Positions 40,684 through 49,974 of a stretch of DNA of 64,000 nucleotides are shown piece by piece. Below the pieces are notes generated by a model. The model did not search any database, was not told the origin of the DNA, and worked only from the letters and a program-made list of their open reading frames with translations. The DNA comes from Fimenecus sp045632525 (GTDB taxonomy: Bacteria; Bacillota; Clostridia; Oscillospirales; Acutalibacteraceae): the NCBI GenBank assembly GCA_045632525.1, contig JAZQWV010000068.1:1-64000 (forward strand). The letters run 5' to 3'. Position numbers and translations under genes: made by a program. Position 1 is the stretch's first letter; each line of letters begins with the position of its first letter.

Positions 40684-42297
40684 ATGGAAAAAGAAATTTA
40701 TGCTCTTGCCTTTGACATCGGTACAACGGGTGTTAAAACTTGTCTTTTCAAAATCGGCAAGACAATCGAACTTTTAGAAGCAGCAACAGAAGGGTATAAA
40801 CTATATATTATGCCTAATGGTGGTGCTGAGCAGGACCCTGACGAATGGTGGGAGGCAATGTGCTCAACATCAAAAAAGGTTATTAAAAATTCAAAGATTG
40901 ACCCTAAAGATATCTATGGTATTTCTTTCTGCTCACAGATGCAAGGTCTTGTTCTTGTTGATAAAGACGGCAATGCAGTTCGTGGTGCATTCAGCTATAT
41001 GGACCAGCGCGCTACTGAAGAAATCAAAAAAGGTATTGCTTATGGACCACAGGTTGCAGGTGGTAATGTCTTTAAGCTTCTTCCATCACTTGCAATTACT
41101 GGCGCAGCTGCATTGAGCGTTAAGGACCCTGTATGGAAATACAAGTGGACAGAAGCAAATGAGCCAGAAAACTTTGCAAGAGTACATAAATGGCTTGATG
41201 TTAAAGAATATCTCATCTGCCGTATGACAGGTGAATTTGTAATGACAAAGGACTCTGCTTTCGGCGCACTTCTTTATGACCTTAAAAAGAAGGATTGGAG
41301 TCCTACAATCTGCAAACTTTTGGGCGTTGATATGAAACACCTTGCAAGAATTGCTGATTGTACTGAAAAAATCGGTGTGCTTCGCGAACAACAGGCAAAA
41401 GAATTAGGTCTTGTTCCTGGTATTGCGGTTTTCGGTGGTGGCGGTGATGCCACACTTATCGGTGTTGGTGCAGGCGCAACTGAACTTGGCGATACTCACG
41501 TTTATCAAGGTACATCTGGTTGGGTTTCAACAGTTACTGATAAGAGCGTTGTTGACGCAAGCACAATGATGGCTGCGGTTGTTGGTGCTGCTGACGGTAT
41601 TTACAACTACTTCGGTGAGCTTGAAACTGCGGGCAAGTGTGTTGAATGGGTTAAAGACCATTTGGCTCTTGATGAAATCGATATTTACATGAGCAAACAA
41701 CACAACTTAAAACGCAAAAAAGCGGATATGGAAGTTGTTTACACAGGACTTTATGATTATATGATGGCTGTTATCGATTCAATCCCAGCAGGTAGTGGTG
41801 GTGTAATTTTCACACCTTGGCTCCATGGTAACCGTTGTCCATTTGAAGACCCAAATGCTCGTGGAATGTTCTTCAACATTTCGCTTGATACAGGCAAAAC
41901 TGAAATGATTAGAGCAGTTGTTGAGGGCGTTTGCTTCCATCTTCGTTGGTTCCTTGAAACTGAAGAAAAGAAAGTTAAAACATCAAAAACAATTCGTTTT
42001 GTTGGCGGTGGTGCATTGTCAGATGTAACAGCACAGATTCTTGCAGACTGCACAGGCAGAGTTGTCGAGACAGTTGCAAGCCCACAGAATGTTGGTGCGG
42101 TTGGTGCAGCTGTTCTTATCGCGATTGGTGCCGGCATCATTGAAAAAGTTCCTGATGCAAAGAAGCTTATTCCTGCTGCAAAGACCTTTGTGCCTAATGT
42201 AGAAAACAAGGCAATTTATGACAAAAACTTTGCAGTGTTCAAGAAGCTTTATAAAGCAAATAAAGATAATTTCGCAGATCTCAATAAAACCAACTAA
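40684..42297 (+). CDS. FGGY-family carbohydrate kinase (xylulokinase-like)
   Basis: ATG 40684 with AAGGGGAA. The 537-residue kinase has the FGGY two-domain fold: ALAFDIGTTGVKTCLF at the N-terminus (ATP phosphate 1), FSYMDQRATEE near 100, GGGGDATLIGVGAGA near 253, and FVGGGALSDVTAQILADCTGR near 440 (ATP site). It phosphorylates a pentulose, hexulose or polyol. Xylulokinase is the nearest familiar type, but the substrate is not certain. Transcribed from its own promoter and closed by a terminator. Confidence 0.88.
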   Translation: MEKEIYALAFDIGTTGVKTCLFKIGKTIELLEAATEGYKLYIMPNGGAEQDPDEWWEAMCSTSKKVIKNSKIDPKDIYGISFCSQMQGLVLVDKDGNAVRGAFSYMDQRATEEIKKGIAYGPQVAGGNVFKLLPSLAITGAAALSVKDPVWKYKWTEANEPENFARVHKWLDVKEYLICRMTGEFVMTKDSAFGALLYDLKKKDWSPTICKLLGVDMKHLARIADCTEKIGVLREQQAKELGLVPGIAVFGGGGDATLIGVGAGATELGDTHVYQGTSGWVSTVTDKSVVDASTMMAAVVGAADGIYNYFGELETAGKCVEWVKDHLALDEIDIYMSKQHNLKRKKADMEVVYTGLYDYMMAVIDSIPAGSGGVIFTPWLHGNRCPFEDPNARGMFFNISLDTGKTEMIRAVVEGVCFHLRWFLETEEKKVKTSKTIRFVGGGALSDVTAQILADCTGRVVETVASPQNVGAVGAAVLIAIGAGIIEKVPDAKKLIPAAKTFVPNVENKAIYDKNFAVFKKLYKANKDNFADLNKTN

Positions 42298-42301
42298 AAT
42301 T

Positions 42302-42334
42302 AAAAGACGGAACTTTTTAGTTCCGTCTTTTTTG
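42302..42334 (+). terminator. Terminator of the FGGY kinase gene
   Basis: AAAAGACGGAACT (42302-42314) and AGTTCCGTCTTTT (42319-42331) pair around TTTT, then T. Confidence 0.88.
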
Positions 42335-42344
42335 TCTATTCTAA

Positions 42345-42373
42345 TTGACAATATCTTGCTTTTATGTAATAAT
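42345..42373 (+). promoter_or_regulatory. Promoter of the DUF4474 lipoprotein gene
   Basis: TTGACA (42345-42350), 17 bases, AATAAT (42368-42373) with a TG just upstream (extended -10). Confidence 0.7.
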
Positions 42374-42420
42374 TGTAATGTATAACAACAAAAACAAACT
42401 CTATGTGTGGAGGTAAGAAT

Positions 42421-43359
42421 ATGAAATCAACAATTATCAGAATAATTGCTGCAATTATGGCACTTGTTATGGTTGCTTCTTGCTTTGCAGGGTGCGAAAA
42501 GAAACCTGCTGACGGCGATGAAATAACAAAACCACCAGTAGTTGAAGGTCCAGCAAACAACGATGTTGGTAACGATGTGAATGTGGATGACACAACAACT
42601 ACAACTACGACAAAGCCATCAACAAGCACAACAACTACAACAAAGCCATCAACAAGCACAACAACCACAACAAAACCATCAACAGGTTCATCAGGTGGCA
42701 CTCTTTCTCAGACAGATATGAACGCGGCTCTCAATGCGGCTGGTTATGTTTATGATGCAGAGCAACAGATTTACTATTCAACAATGAATCCTTGGCAACG
42801 TCATTTCGGCTTTGGTGATGAATATGACCAGGCAGCTGTTTTTGCGAACATGAGATACACAACTCTTAAAGCAGATTTTGAATATGACGGTCTCAAATGG
42901 AGACTTCAGTGGTGGAAAGGTCAGTATGGCGTTCTCGTTGGTGCTGAACTTGGTGTTTACACAAAAGACCCTAACGATAATTCAACAACATATTATGAAT
43001 GTGCATCTCAAGAACATCTTCTTGAGATGAGCATGGATTTCTATATGAGCGCAAAAGATTATAGAAGTGGTAACAGACTCTTCTTCCGTGAAGAACAGGC
43101 TCACTGGTGGCTCACAGGCTTCAAATTTGGTTATGTCGATTCAAGAAAAATTGTTGTTGTTGCAACTCTCAAGGCATTTAACCATGAAATGGCAAATGCA
43201 ATCGAAAAGAGCTTTGAAAGATTAACAGGCTCAGCTGCAGGCAGAGAAAAGTTCAAGTATGTAACAGAACTTGATGGAAAAACAACTGACTGCTACACAA
43301 GAAAGGGCGACATATTTACAGTTGTTTGGGAAAAAGCAGGTTTTGAAAACTATTCTTAA
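42421..43359 (+). CDS. DUF4474 lipoprotein with Thr-rich linker
   Basis: ATG 42421 with GGAGG at 42409-42413. The 312-residue product has a lipoprotein signal (lipobox CFAGC, Cys near 25) and a low-complexity linker of Thr/Lys/Pro-Ser units (KPSTSTTTTT repeated, about 60-90). A C-terminal domain (about 100-312) contains YDQAAVFANMRYTTLKADFE and GLKWRLQWWKGQYGVLVGAE. This matches DUF4474, a family of secreted clostridial proteins of unknown role. The Thr-rich linker is likely exposed and possibly glycosylated. It is placed between sugar-utilisation genes but has its own promoter and terminator. Confidence 0.8.
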   Translation: MKSTIIRIIAAIMALVMVASCFAGCEKKPADGDEITKPPVVEGPANNDVGNDVNVDDTTTTTTTKPSTSTTTTTKPSTSTTTTTKPSTGSSGGTLSQTDMNAALNAAGYVYDAEQQIYYSTMNPWQRHFGFGDEYDQAAVFANMRYTTLKADFEYDGLKWRLQWWKGQYGVLVGAELGVYTKDPNDNSTTYYECASQEHLLEMSMDFYMSAKDYRSGNRLFFREEQAHWWLTGFKFGYVDSRKIVVVATLKAFNHEMANAIEKSFERLTGSAAGREKFKYVTELDGKTTDCYTRKGDIFTVVWEKAGFENYS

Positions 43360-43370
43360 CACAACAAATC

Positions 43371-43399
43371 AAAGCACCGTTTTTACGGTGCTTTTTGTG
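43371..43399 (+). terminator. Terminator of the DUF4474 gene
   Basis: AAAGCACCGT (43371-43380), TTTT, ACGGTGCTTT (43385-43394), T-run. Confidence 0.88.
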
Positions 43400-43468
43400 T
43401 TTTTACTAATAAAATGAAAATTTGTTAAATATTGTTTAATAAAAAATAAAAATAATTGCTTATTATAG

Positions 43469-43497
43469 TTGAAAAACGCTTGAATTTAGTGTAAAAT
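43469..43497 (+). promoter_or_regulatory. Promoter of glgP
   Basis: TTGAAA (43469-43474), 17 bases, TAAAAT (43492-43497). Confidence 0.75.
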
Positions 43498-43552
43498 ATA
43501 CAAACGAATTTAAAATTTTAATGTTTTTTATAAATGTTTTTGGAGGATTTGT

Positions 43553-45967
43553 ATGAATTATAGCCTTACAAAGAAACAAGCAAAAGAGCTTGTTGACTCA
43601 AAACTTTCTCATTTTATCGGCGTAAGACCCGAAGAAGCAACAAATGAGCAGTTCTATAAAGCAATTGTTTTGATTCTCAGAGACATGATGGGTCAGGGCA
43701 GAGCAGAATTTTCAAAAGAAGGCTCAAAAAAGGGAACAAAAAGAGTGTATTATCTCTGCATGGAATTCCTTATGGGTCGTTCACTTAAAAACAATCTTTA
43801 TAACCTTAATCTCACAAAAGTTTTTGAAAGTGTTTTGAAAGATTATGGCGTAAAGATGGATTCAATCTATGATTGCGAACCTGACGCAGGTCTTGGCAAT
43901 GGTGGTCTTGGCCGTCTTGCTGCTTGCTATCTCGATGGTCTTGCAACTCAAGGTTATGTTTCAAAGGGATATTCAATTCTTTATGAATATGGTATTTTCA
44001 AGCAGAAACTTGTTGACGGTTGGCAGACAGAGCTTCCTGATTTCTGGCTTCCTGGTGGTGATGTTTGGCTTGTTCCACACGAAGAAAGCGCAATCAACAT
44101 CAATTTTGAAGGCGAAGTTCGTGACACTTGGGAAAATCATTATCACCATGTTGAAATTGAAAACCCAACAGTAATTCAGGCTATTCCTTATGATATGCAT
44201 GTTGCAGGTAAAGACGGAAAAGGTATTTCAGTGCTTCGTCTTTGGTCTGCAAAAGCACCTGGTCTTGATATGGCACTATTTAATCAGGGTGACTATATGA
44301 GAGCTATGGAAAGAAATGCTATGGCAGAGGTTATCAGCAAGGTTCTTTATCCTGCTGACAACCATCCAGAAGGTAAATCACTTCGTCTTCGTCAACAGTA
44401 TTTCCTTGTTTCAGCATCAATTCAAGACATTGTTCAACATCACCTTCGTGAATTCGGAACAATGGATAACTTTGCAGATAAAGTTGCAATCCATGTTAAC
44501 GACACTCACCCAACAATGGCAATTCCTGAGCTTATGAGAATTATGCTCGACGAATGTGGCTACGGTTGGGACGAAGCTTGGAATATCGTAACAAATACAG
44601 TTGCTTACACTAACCACACAGTTATGAAAGAAGCACTTGAATGTTGGCCAGAAGACCTTTATAAGCGTCTTATGCCTCGTATTTGGCAAATCACCAAAGA
44701 AATCGACAATCGTTTCCGTTCATTTGTATGGGAAAACACACAGAATGCGGACACAGTTGAAAGAATGGCAATTATGTCAAATGGCGTTGTTAGAATGGCA
44801 AACCTTTGCGTTGCAGGTTCACATTGTGTAAACGGTGTTTCTGCGCTTCACAGTGATATTCTTAAAGATACTGTTTTCTCAGATTTCTATGCGCTCACAC
44901 CAAACAAGTTCACAAATGTAACTAATGGTATTGCTCACAGAAGATGGCTTTGTCAGGCAAACCCAAAACTTACAAACTTCCTTACTGAAACAATTGGTGA
45001 TGGGTTTGTAAAAGATGCTGACAAGCTTCTTGATTTGAGAAAATATAAAGACGATAAAGCAGTTCTTGATGAGCTCGGCAAAATTAAGAGAGCAAATAAA
45101 GAAGAATTTGCAAAATATGTGCTCAAACACAACGGAATTCAGCTTGACCCTGATTCAATCTTCGATGTTCAGGTTAAGCGTCTTCACGAATATAAGCGTC
45201 AACACCTTAATGCGCTCAATATTCTTTCACAGTACCTTGCAATTAAAGAAAATCCAAATGGTGAGTTCATTCCTCACACATATATTTTCGGTGCAAAGGC
45301 AGCATCAGGTTATTTTGTAGCAAAGAAGATTATTTCTTTCATTTGTGCTCTTGCAGATTTAATCAACAATGACCCTGATGTTAAGGGCAGACTTAAAGTT
45401 GTTTATGTTGAAGATTACAATGTAACTCTTGCAGAAAAACTTATGCCTGCTGCTGATATTTCAGAGCAGATTTCACTTGCAAGTACAGAAGCATCTGGTA
45501 CAGGTAATATGAAGCTTATGCTTAACGGTGCTGTGACTCTTGGTACAATGGACGGCGCTAATGTTGAAATCTATGAAGCTGTTGGCGAAGACAATATCTA
45601 TATCTTCGGTATGAAAACACCTGAAGTTCAACAGTTACAAAGACAGGGCTATGTGCCACAGAATTTCTATAACAACAACTCAGAAATTCGCAAGATACTT
45701 GATTTTGCTAACCAGAATGGTATTGGTGGCAAGATGTTCCATGAAGTAACATCATCAATCATTCATCACGACCCATATATGGTTCTTGCAGATTTTGAAG
45801 ATTACAGAAATACGCAACAAAGAATCGCAAAAGATTTCTTGGACCGTGACAACTGGAATAAGATGTCACTTATGAATATTTCTGGTGCAGGTCGTTTTGC
45901 AGCAGACCGTGCTATCAACGAATATGCAGCAAATATCTGGAATACAAAATCAGCATTTAAGAAATAA
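43553..45967 (+). CDS. glgP: Glycogen/maltodextrin phosphorylase
   Basis: ATG 43553 with GGAGGA. The 804-residue enzyme releases glucose 1-phosphate from glycogen or maltodextrins using pyridoxal phosphate. Family landmarks are YLCMEFLMGRSL near 64, DAGLGNGGLGRLAACYLDG near 108, VNDTHPTMAIPELMR near 320, FTNVTNGIAHRRWL near 455, VQVKRLHEYKRQ near 540, and EASGTGNMKLMLNGAVTLGTMDG near 650, whose Lys binds PLP. Normal length, cytosolic, monocistronic. It can complement the GH13 enzyme at 31.9 kb in storage-glucan or starch use. Confidence 0.96.
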   Translation: MNYSLTKKQAKELVDSKLSHFIGVRPEEATNEQFYKAIVLILRDMMGQGRAEFSKEGSKKGTKRVYYLCMEFLMGRSLKNNLYNLNLTKVFESVLKDYGVKMDSIYDCEPDAGLGNGGLGRLAACYLDGLATQGYVSKGYSILYEYGIFKQKLVDGWQTELPDFWLPGGDVWLVPHEESAININFEGEVRDTWENHYHHVEIENPTVIQAIPYDMHVAGKDGKGISVLRLWSAKAPGLDMALFNQGDYMRAMERNAMAEVISKVLYPADNHPEGKSLRLRQQYFLVSASIQDIVQHHLREFGTMDNFADKVAIHVNDTHPTMAIPELMRIMLDECGYGWDEAWNIVTNTVAYTNHTVMKEALECWPEDLYKRLMPRIWQITKEIDNRFRSFVWENTQNADTVERMAIMSNGVVRMANLCVAGSHCVNGVSALHSDILKDTVFSDFYALTPNKFTNVTNGIAHRRWLCQANPKLTNFLTETIGDGFVKDADKLLDLRKYKDDKAVLDELGKIKRANKEEFAKYVLKHNGIQLDPDSIFDVQVKRLHEYKRQHLNALNILSQYLAIKENPNGEFIPHTYIFGAKAASGYFVAKKIISFICALADLINNDPDVKGRLKVVYVEDYNVTLAEKLMPAADISEQISLASTEASGTGNMKLMLNGAVTLGTMDGANVEIYEAVGEDNIYIFGMKTPEVQQLQRQGYVPQNFYNNNSEIRKILDFANQNGIGGKMFHEVTSSIIHHDPYMVLADFEDYRNTQQRIAKDFLDRDNWNKMSLMNISGAGRFAADRAINEYAANIWNTKSAFKK

Positions 45968-45972
45968 AAATG

Positions 45973-46001
45973 AAAGGTAGGTCAATGACCTACCTTTTTG
46001 T
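45973..46001 (+). terminator. Terminator of glgP
   Basis: AAAGGTAGGTC (45973-45983) and GACCTACCTTT (45987-45997) with loop AAT, then T. The facing minus-strand gene ends at 46003, so it may be shared. Confidence 0.87.
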
Positions 46002-46002
46002 T

Positions 46003-46824
46003 TTAATCCCCACATCCGCAACCTGTGAAGGTGTCACCTTTCAAGCAGCCTTCTTTAGGTGGGAAAAATTCGTCAACAGGGAATTGGATTTTTCTGAATG
46101 CGTCGCAAGGGTTATCTGTGTCACAACTACACTCTTTGCTTGGAATACAGAAATCATAAGCAGGAATAAGCATCTGCACATCTCTTTCAAGTTGCACAAT
46201 TGTGAAAATTCCAAGAGTGACTGTAACGATTTTTTCAGGTTCGTGGTCGTAATAGTCGAAATCTCCGTCAAAGCAACAGCAAACGCATTTTGGTAATCTG
46301 CCAGGCTTGTGGCAAGGGTCGCAACAGTCGTGTGCTTTACGAAGTTTGGCGTCAAGGCAAATTGGGTCAACGGTTTGCACTTTAGCTTTTGGGTTGGTGT
46401 TGGTCATTTGAAGTTGAGTGTCTGTATCGCAACTTGCAAATTCAGATGAGAATACTTTTACATTGCCTTCTGAACCATAGAGAATACATTTTTTAGAAAA
46501 ACTTGCAAGACCTTCAACAATTGTTGGGGGGTTTGCGTGGCCACAGAAAACATCAAGGCAAACCTTGAAGAAATAAGTAATATCTACCGAATAAAAGCCA
46601 CGGTTAAAAGGTACTCTTTCAACTTCAATAAATGCGTTAAGTACTTCACTGCCTCTGCAACGGACATTAGTTGCTTTGTCGATTAGGCATTGTGCTGATG
46701 ATGTGAAATAAACTCTCAAATCTTCAAGGCAATCTTTGTCTGCACAAGAGTCATAAACTCGGTTTGTATCGATACAAACAGCTTCTTTGATTTTTGATTG
46801 GATACAGTTTCTATTTTCTGACAT
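46003..46824 (-). CDS. Cysteine-rich conserved protein of unknown function
   Basis: Minus-strand ATG 46824 (MSENRNC) with AGGAGG. The 273-residue protein has no signal peptide or membrane helix. The N-terminal domain has AVCIDTNRVYDSCADKDCLEDLRV near 15-38 and IEVERVPFNRGFYSVDITYFF near 68. The second half has dense cysteines (CCDPCHKPGRLPKCVCCCF near 170; CSCDTDNPC near 228; GCGCGD at the end). Such proteins occur in spore-forming clostridia and could be a spore-coat or exosporium component, but that is inference. Disulfide or metal binding is likely. It is transcribed alone, divergent from the diguanylate cyclase gene. Confidence 0.7.
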   Translation of the reverse strand: MSENRNCIQSKIKEAVCIDTNRVYDSCADKDCLEDLRVYFTSSAQCLIDKATNVRCRGSEVLNAFIEVERVPFNRGFYSVDITYFFKVCLDVFCGHANPPTIVEGLASFSKKCILYGSEGNVKVFSSEFASCDTDTQLQMTNTNPKAKVQTVDPICLDAKLRKAHDCCDPCHKPGRLPKCVCCCFDGDFDYYDHEPEKIVTVTLGIFTIVQLERDVQMLIPAYDFCIPSKECSCDTDNPCDAFRKIQFPVDEFFPPKEGCLKGDTFTGCGCGD

Positions 46825-46899
46825 CTCTGTTCCTCCTAAATAAAAATTGTCAACTGACAGTACCATTTTATGAAAAATCTATTATCTTGTTACAACTTA

Positions 46900-46928
46900 T
46901 TGCAAGAGAAAATAAATTGTGATAAAAT
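46900..46928 (+). promoter_or_regulatory. Promoter of the GGDEF gene
   Basis: TTGCAA (46900-46905), 17 bases, TAAAAT (46923-46928). Confidence 0.65.
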
Positions 46929-46959
46929 TTTAATAGAGAAAAAAGGGAGGGGGATAATC

Positions 46960-48135
46960 ATGAAAAGTAAAATTCTTGGCGAGTTAACTCAAATAGCAAA
47001 CAGAATGATTTCACAGGTGGCTGATGTAACAACTGCAAGGCGCGAAAGAAAAAGTGAAAATCCAATTTATCGCGAAATAGAAGCAGACAGAATTCACGCT
47101 AATTATATTCGAATTATCCCTGCGACAGTTGTTTTGCTGGTTGTCGAAATCTGTGGAATGATTTGGGCAATCTGGACTAATGTTAAGTTTGATTATGGCA
47201 AAGGCTTTTTATGGTCTTGTTGCATTTTTGCATTTATCTCGGTTTGCGTAATTATAGCAATTGAAATGGATTTGAGAAAAAGTTTTATCTCAAACAAGAA
47301 AAAGAAGAGCGTTTATATAGGCTATTGGATTATTTATATGATTGAAGCGTTGTCATTTTCGGTTATGGAATATCTTGACCGTGGGGCAATAAACAACTAT
47401 ATAACATTTATGATTATATTCACGTTTTTACCCGTTATTGAGCCTATTCCCAAACTTTTTGTTTTCACCTTTTCAATGGCAACTGAAGTGTATCTGATTT
47501 TATACACGGATGGCTCAATTGGTACAATAATAGTTTGTATTGCATTGGCTGTTGCAGGTGTGCTTTGTTCTCATATCAGATTTTTCTATTATATGGCAAA
47601 TGCGCTTGTAAATAAAAAGTTGGAATTCTCTGCAAATGGTGACCCATTGACAGAGTTTATGAACAGACGCGGATTTGACAACAGAATCAACGCAATGAGA
47701 GGCTTCTGTGATGCCAATGGCTATGATGTTTGCTTTATTATGATAGATATTGACAACTTCAAAAAGTTCAATGATGCTTATGGGCATATAAAAGGTGATA
47801 TCTGTATCAAAGCGGTTGCAAAATGCGTTAGGGAACATTTCTCAAGACCAACTGACCTGTGTGTCCGTTATGGTGGTGAGGAGTTTCTCGTTGTCACAGC
47901 GCAGAAAAATGTGCCTGCATTGGTTGAATACTTAACAAAATTGCTTAAAGACATTGGGCAAATTAAAATTGAAGGGGTAAAAGAGCCGGTTTCAGTAAGC
48001 GTTGGTCTTTACACAAGCCTTAACAGTAAGAAAAAACCAACACAATATTTTATTGAAAAAGCTGATGCTCAACTTTATAATGCAAAAAACAGCGAGAAAA
48101 ATTGTGTGTCATATAAAAACGAGATTTACAGATAA
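46960..48135 (+). CDS. Membrane-bound GGDEF diguanylate cyclase
   Basis: ATG 46960 with GGGAGGGGG; an upstream in-frame start at 46870 lies before the promoter. The 391-residue product has five to six membrane helices (about 50-215) and a C-terminal GGDEF domain. Active-site motif RYGGEEF is intact, preceded by DIDNFKKFNDAYGHIKGD. An RPTD sequence lies exactly five residues before GGEEF, which is the product-inhibition I-site (RxxD). It therefore makes c-di-GMP and is probably feedback-controlled. No EAL, HD-GYP or PilZ protein is in the window. The membrane part resembles no sensor family I can name. Confidence 0.92.
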   Translation: MKSKILGELTQIANRMISQVADVTTARRERKSENPIYREIEADRIHANYIRIIPATVVLLVVEICGMIWAIWTNVKFDYGKGFLWSCCIFAFISVCVIIAIEMDLRKSFISNKKKKSVYIGYWIIYMIEALSFSVMEYLDRGAINNYITFMIIFTFLPVIEPIPKLFVFTFSMATEVYLILYTDGSIGTIIVCIALAVAGVLCSHIRFFYYMANALVNKKLEFSANGDPLTEFMNRRGFDNRINAMRGFCDANGYDVCFIMIDIDNFKKFNDAYGHIKGDICIKAVAKCVREHFSRPTDLCVRYGGEEFLVVTAQKNVPALVEYLTKLLKDIGQIKIEGVKEPVSVSVGLYTSLNSKKKPTQYFIEKADAQLYNAKNSEKNCVSYKNEIYR

Positions 48136-48143
48136 ACAAATTC

Positions 48144-48183
48144 AAAGGCAAGTTGTAGAAAACTCTATGACTTGCCTTTTTTT
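48144..48183 (+). terminator. Terminator of the GGDEF gene
   Basis: AAAGGCAAGT (48144-48153) and ACTTGCCTTT (48170-48179) pair, with a further short inner stem (GTAGA/TCTAT), then a long T-run. Confidence 0.82.
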
Positions 48184-48245
48184 GTTTTTTATGATAGAAT
48201 GAATATACATATTGGGATTTTATGATTTGAATTGAGGAAACAACT

Positions 48246-49970
48246 ATGTTTGACTTAATCTATAATCAAATATATTACATTGGAATTCAGGCTATCCGTT
48301 ACGGCAAACGCTTTTTCAGATGGCTTGGTTCATTGTTGTTAAAACCGATTAAATTCTTGGGAACTTTGATTTTTACACTTATAATTGTTGTTGATAAACT
48401 TGTGTTGAAACTATTCCACGAGAGTGTCGATGATTTTAAAGAATTAGTTTCAGAAACTAAAAGAGTTATGTCTGATTTTAAGACAAGAACACCCGAAACA
48501 AGAAAAAGAGATGTGCTCAAAGGGTATGTTTTAAAGGCCTTCCAAAGATATAAAAAAGCATTTTTATATGTGTTGAATATTGCTTTGCCCGTTGTCTCTT
48601 TTATGATTCTTTTGAATGTTGTGGCAGTTTGGTCGGATATGACATTTGCTCTTGAAGTTAACTATAATGACGAAGTTATAGGATACGTGAGCAGTGAAGC
48701 TGTATATAAAGAGGCTCGTCAACAGGCAATTAATCGTCTTGATGTTTCTGTGGCTGCGGCAACTGACACATCTCACGAAGATGTTATTGGTGATGCAGAA
48801 TATAAAATCAAGCCCGTTAAACTTAGTCAGATTAACGATGTATCTACAATTTGTGATAAATTAATTGAAAAATCAGATAGCAATATTACAAACGCTTGTG
48901 GTATTTATATTGATAAAGCATTTGTTTGTGCAGTTAAGAATGAAACTGATGCTCTTAGTGTCTTTGATAGTATTCTTGCAGAGCACGAGACAGGCGAAGC
49001 AAATGCAGTTGTCAGCTTTGTGCAGAATATTGAGTATGTTCAAGGACTTTATCCTGATGAGGCAAATATTGTTCGCGACGCGGCGTATCTTAACGAGAAA
49101 CTTCGTTCAAAGAAGAGTGAAGCAAGATATTATACTGTTCAGTCGGGAGATACAGTTTCAAAAATCGCAAGTCAGTTTGATATGACATCTGCTGAAGTGT
49201 TTAATCTTAATCCGGAGCTTCGCGAAAGAATATATGTTGGTCAACAGATTCTTCTTTCAGGTGAAGTTGCATTCGTTCAGGTTCAAACAACAAAAACAGA
49301 AGTTCGAACAGTTGACGTTCCATTCAAGACAGTAAAAGTAAATACGGATAGTCTTTATATTGGTGACCAGAAAGTTGTAATAAAAGGTGAAAACGGTGTT
49401 CAACAGGTTACGGAATTGGTTACATATATAGATGGTGTAAAGGTTTCAACAAAAGAAGTGTCAAGGGTAACTGTTAAAGAGCCAGTTGACGAAAAGGTTC
49501 AAGTTGGAACAAAGAAAAATACTGGTTATACTGGTCCTGTAATCTCTTATGGCGGTCGCTTTGTATGGCCTGCATCAGGTGGCGCTACATTTATTACATC
49601 TTATTATGGTAAGAGAAGTCTTACAGGTTACCATTATGGTATTGATATTACTCGTCCGGGTGGTAGAAGTACTGGTGCTCCAGTTTTGGCGGCAGAGTCG
49701 GGAACAGTAAAACACGCAGGACCAAGGGGTTCTTATGGTTATTGCGTAATAATTAGCCACGGTAACGGATTAGAAACACTTTATGCACACATGATAGCGG
49801 GTTCATTGAGAGTTACTGCGGGTCAAAAAGTCCAGAGGGGACAACAACTTGGTCAAATAGGTTCAACAGGATTTGTAACAGGACCTCACCTTCACTTTGA
49901 GGTTATGGTTAATGGTACTAAAGTGGACCCAGCACCATATCTTGGAATAAAAACAGGAGTAAACGACTAA
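48246..49970 (+). CDS. LysM-G5-M23 peptidoglycan hydrolase
   Basis: ATG 48246 (GAGGAAACAACT upstream). The 574-residue protein has an internal membrane anchor (about 112-134), a beta/alpha region, a LysM domain (YYTVQSGDTVSKIASQF, about 297-341), a G5 domain (about 345-425), and an M23 endopeptidase domain. The zinc site shows YHYGIDIT near 462 and HLHFEVMV near 548, plus ISHGNGLETLYAH. M23 enzymes cut peptide cross-bridges of peptidoglycan and often act in division or sporulation. The first ~110 residues are amphipathic and cytoplasmic, an unusual addition. It ends four bases before the HPr-kinase-like gene, so the three genes 48246-50950 form one unit. Confidence 0.93.
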   Translation: MFDLIYNQIYYIGIQAIRYGKRFFRWLGSLLLKPIKFLGTLIFTLIIVVDKLVLKLFHESVDDFKELVSETKRVMSDFKTRTPETRKRDVLKGYVLKAFQRYKKAFLYVLNIALPVVSFMILLNVVAVWSDMTFALEVNYNDEVIGYVSSEAVYKEARQQAINRLDVSVAAATDTSHEDVIGDAEYKIKPVKLSQINDVSTICDKLIEKSDSNITNACGIYIDKAFVCAVKNETDALSVFDSILAEHETGEANAVVSFVQNIEYVQGLYPDEANIVRDAAYLNEKLRSKKSEARYYTVQSGDTVSKIASQFDMTSAEVFNLNPELRERIYVGQQILLSGEVAFVQVQTTKTEVRTVDVPFKTVKVNTDSLYIGDQKVVIKGENGVQQVTELVTYIDGVKVSTKEVSRVTVKEPVDEKVQVGTKKNTGYTGPVISYGGRFVWPASGGATFITSYYGKRSLTGYHYGIDITRPGGRSTGAPVLAAESGTVKHAGPRGSYGYCVIISHGNGLETLYAHMIAGSLRVTAGQKVQRGQQLGQIGSTGFVTGPHLHFEVMVNGTKVDPAPYLGIKTGVND

Positions 49971-49974
49971 GGTC

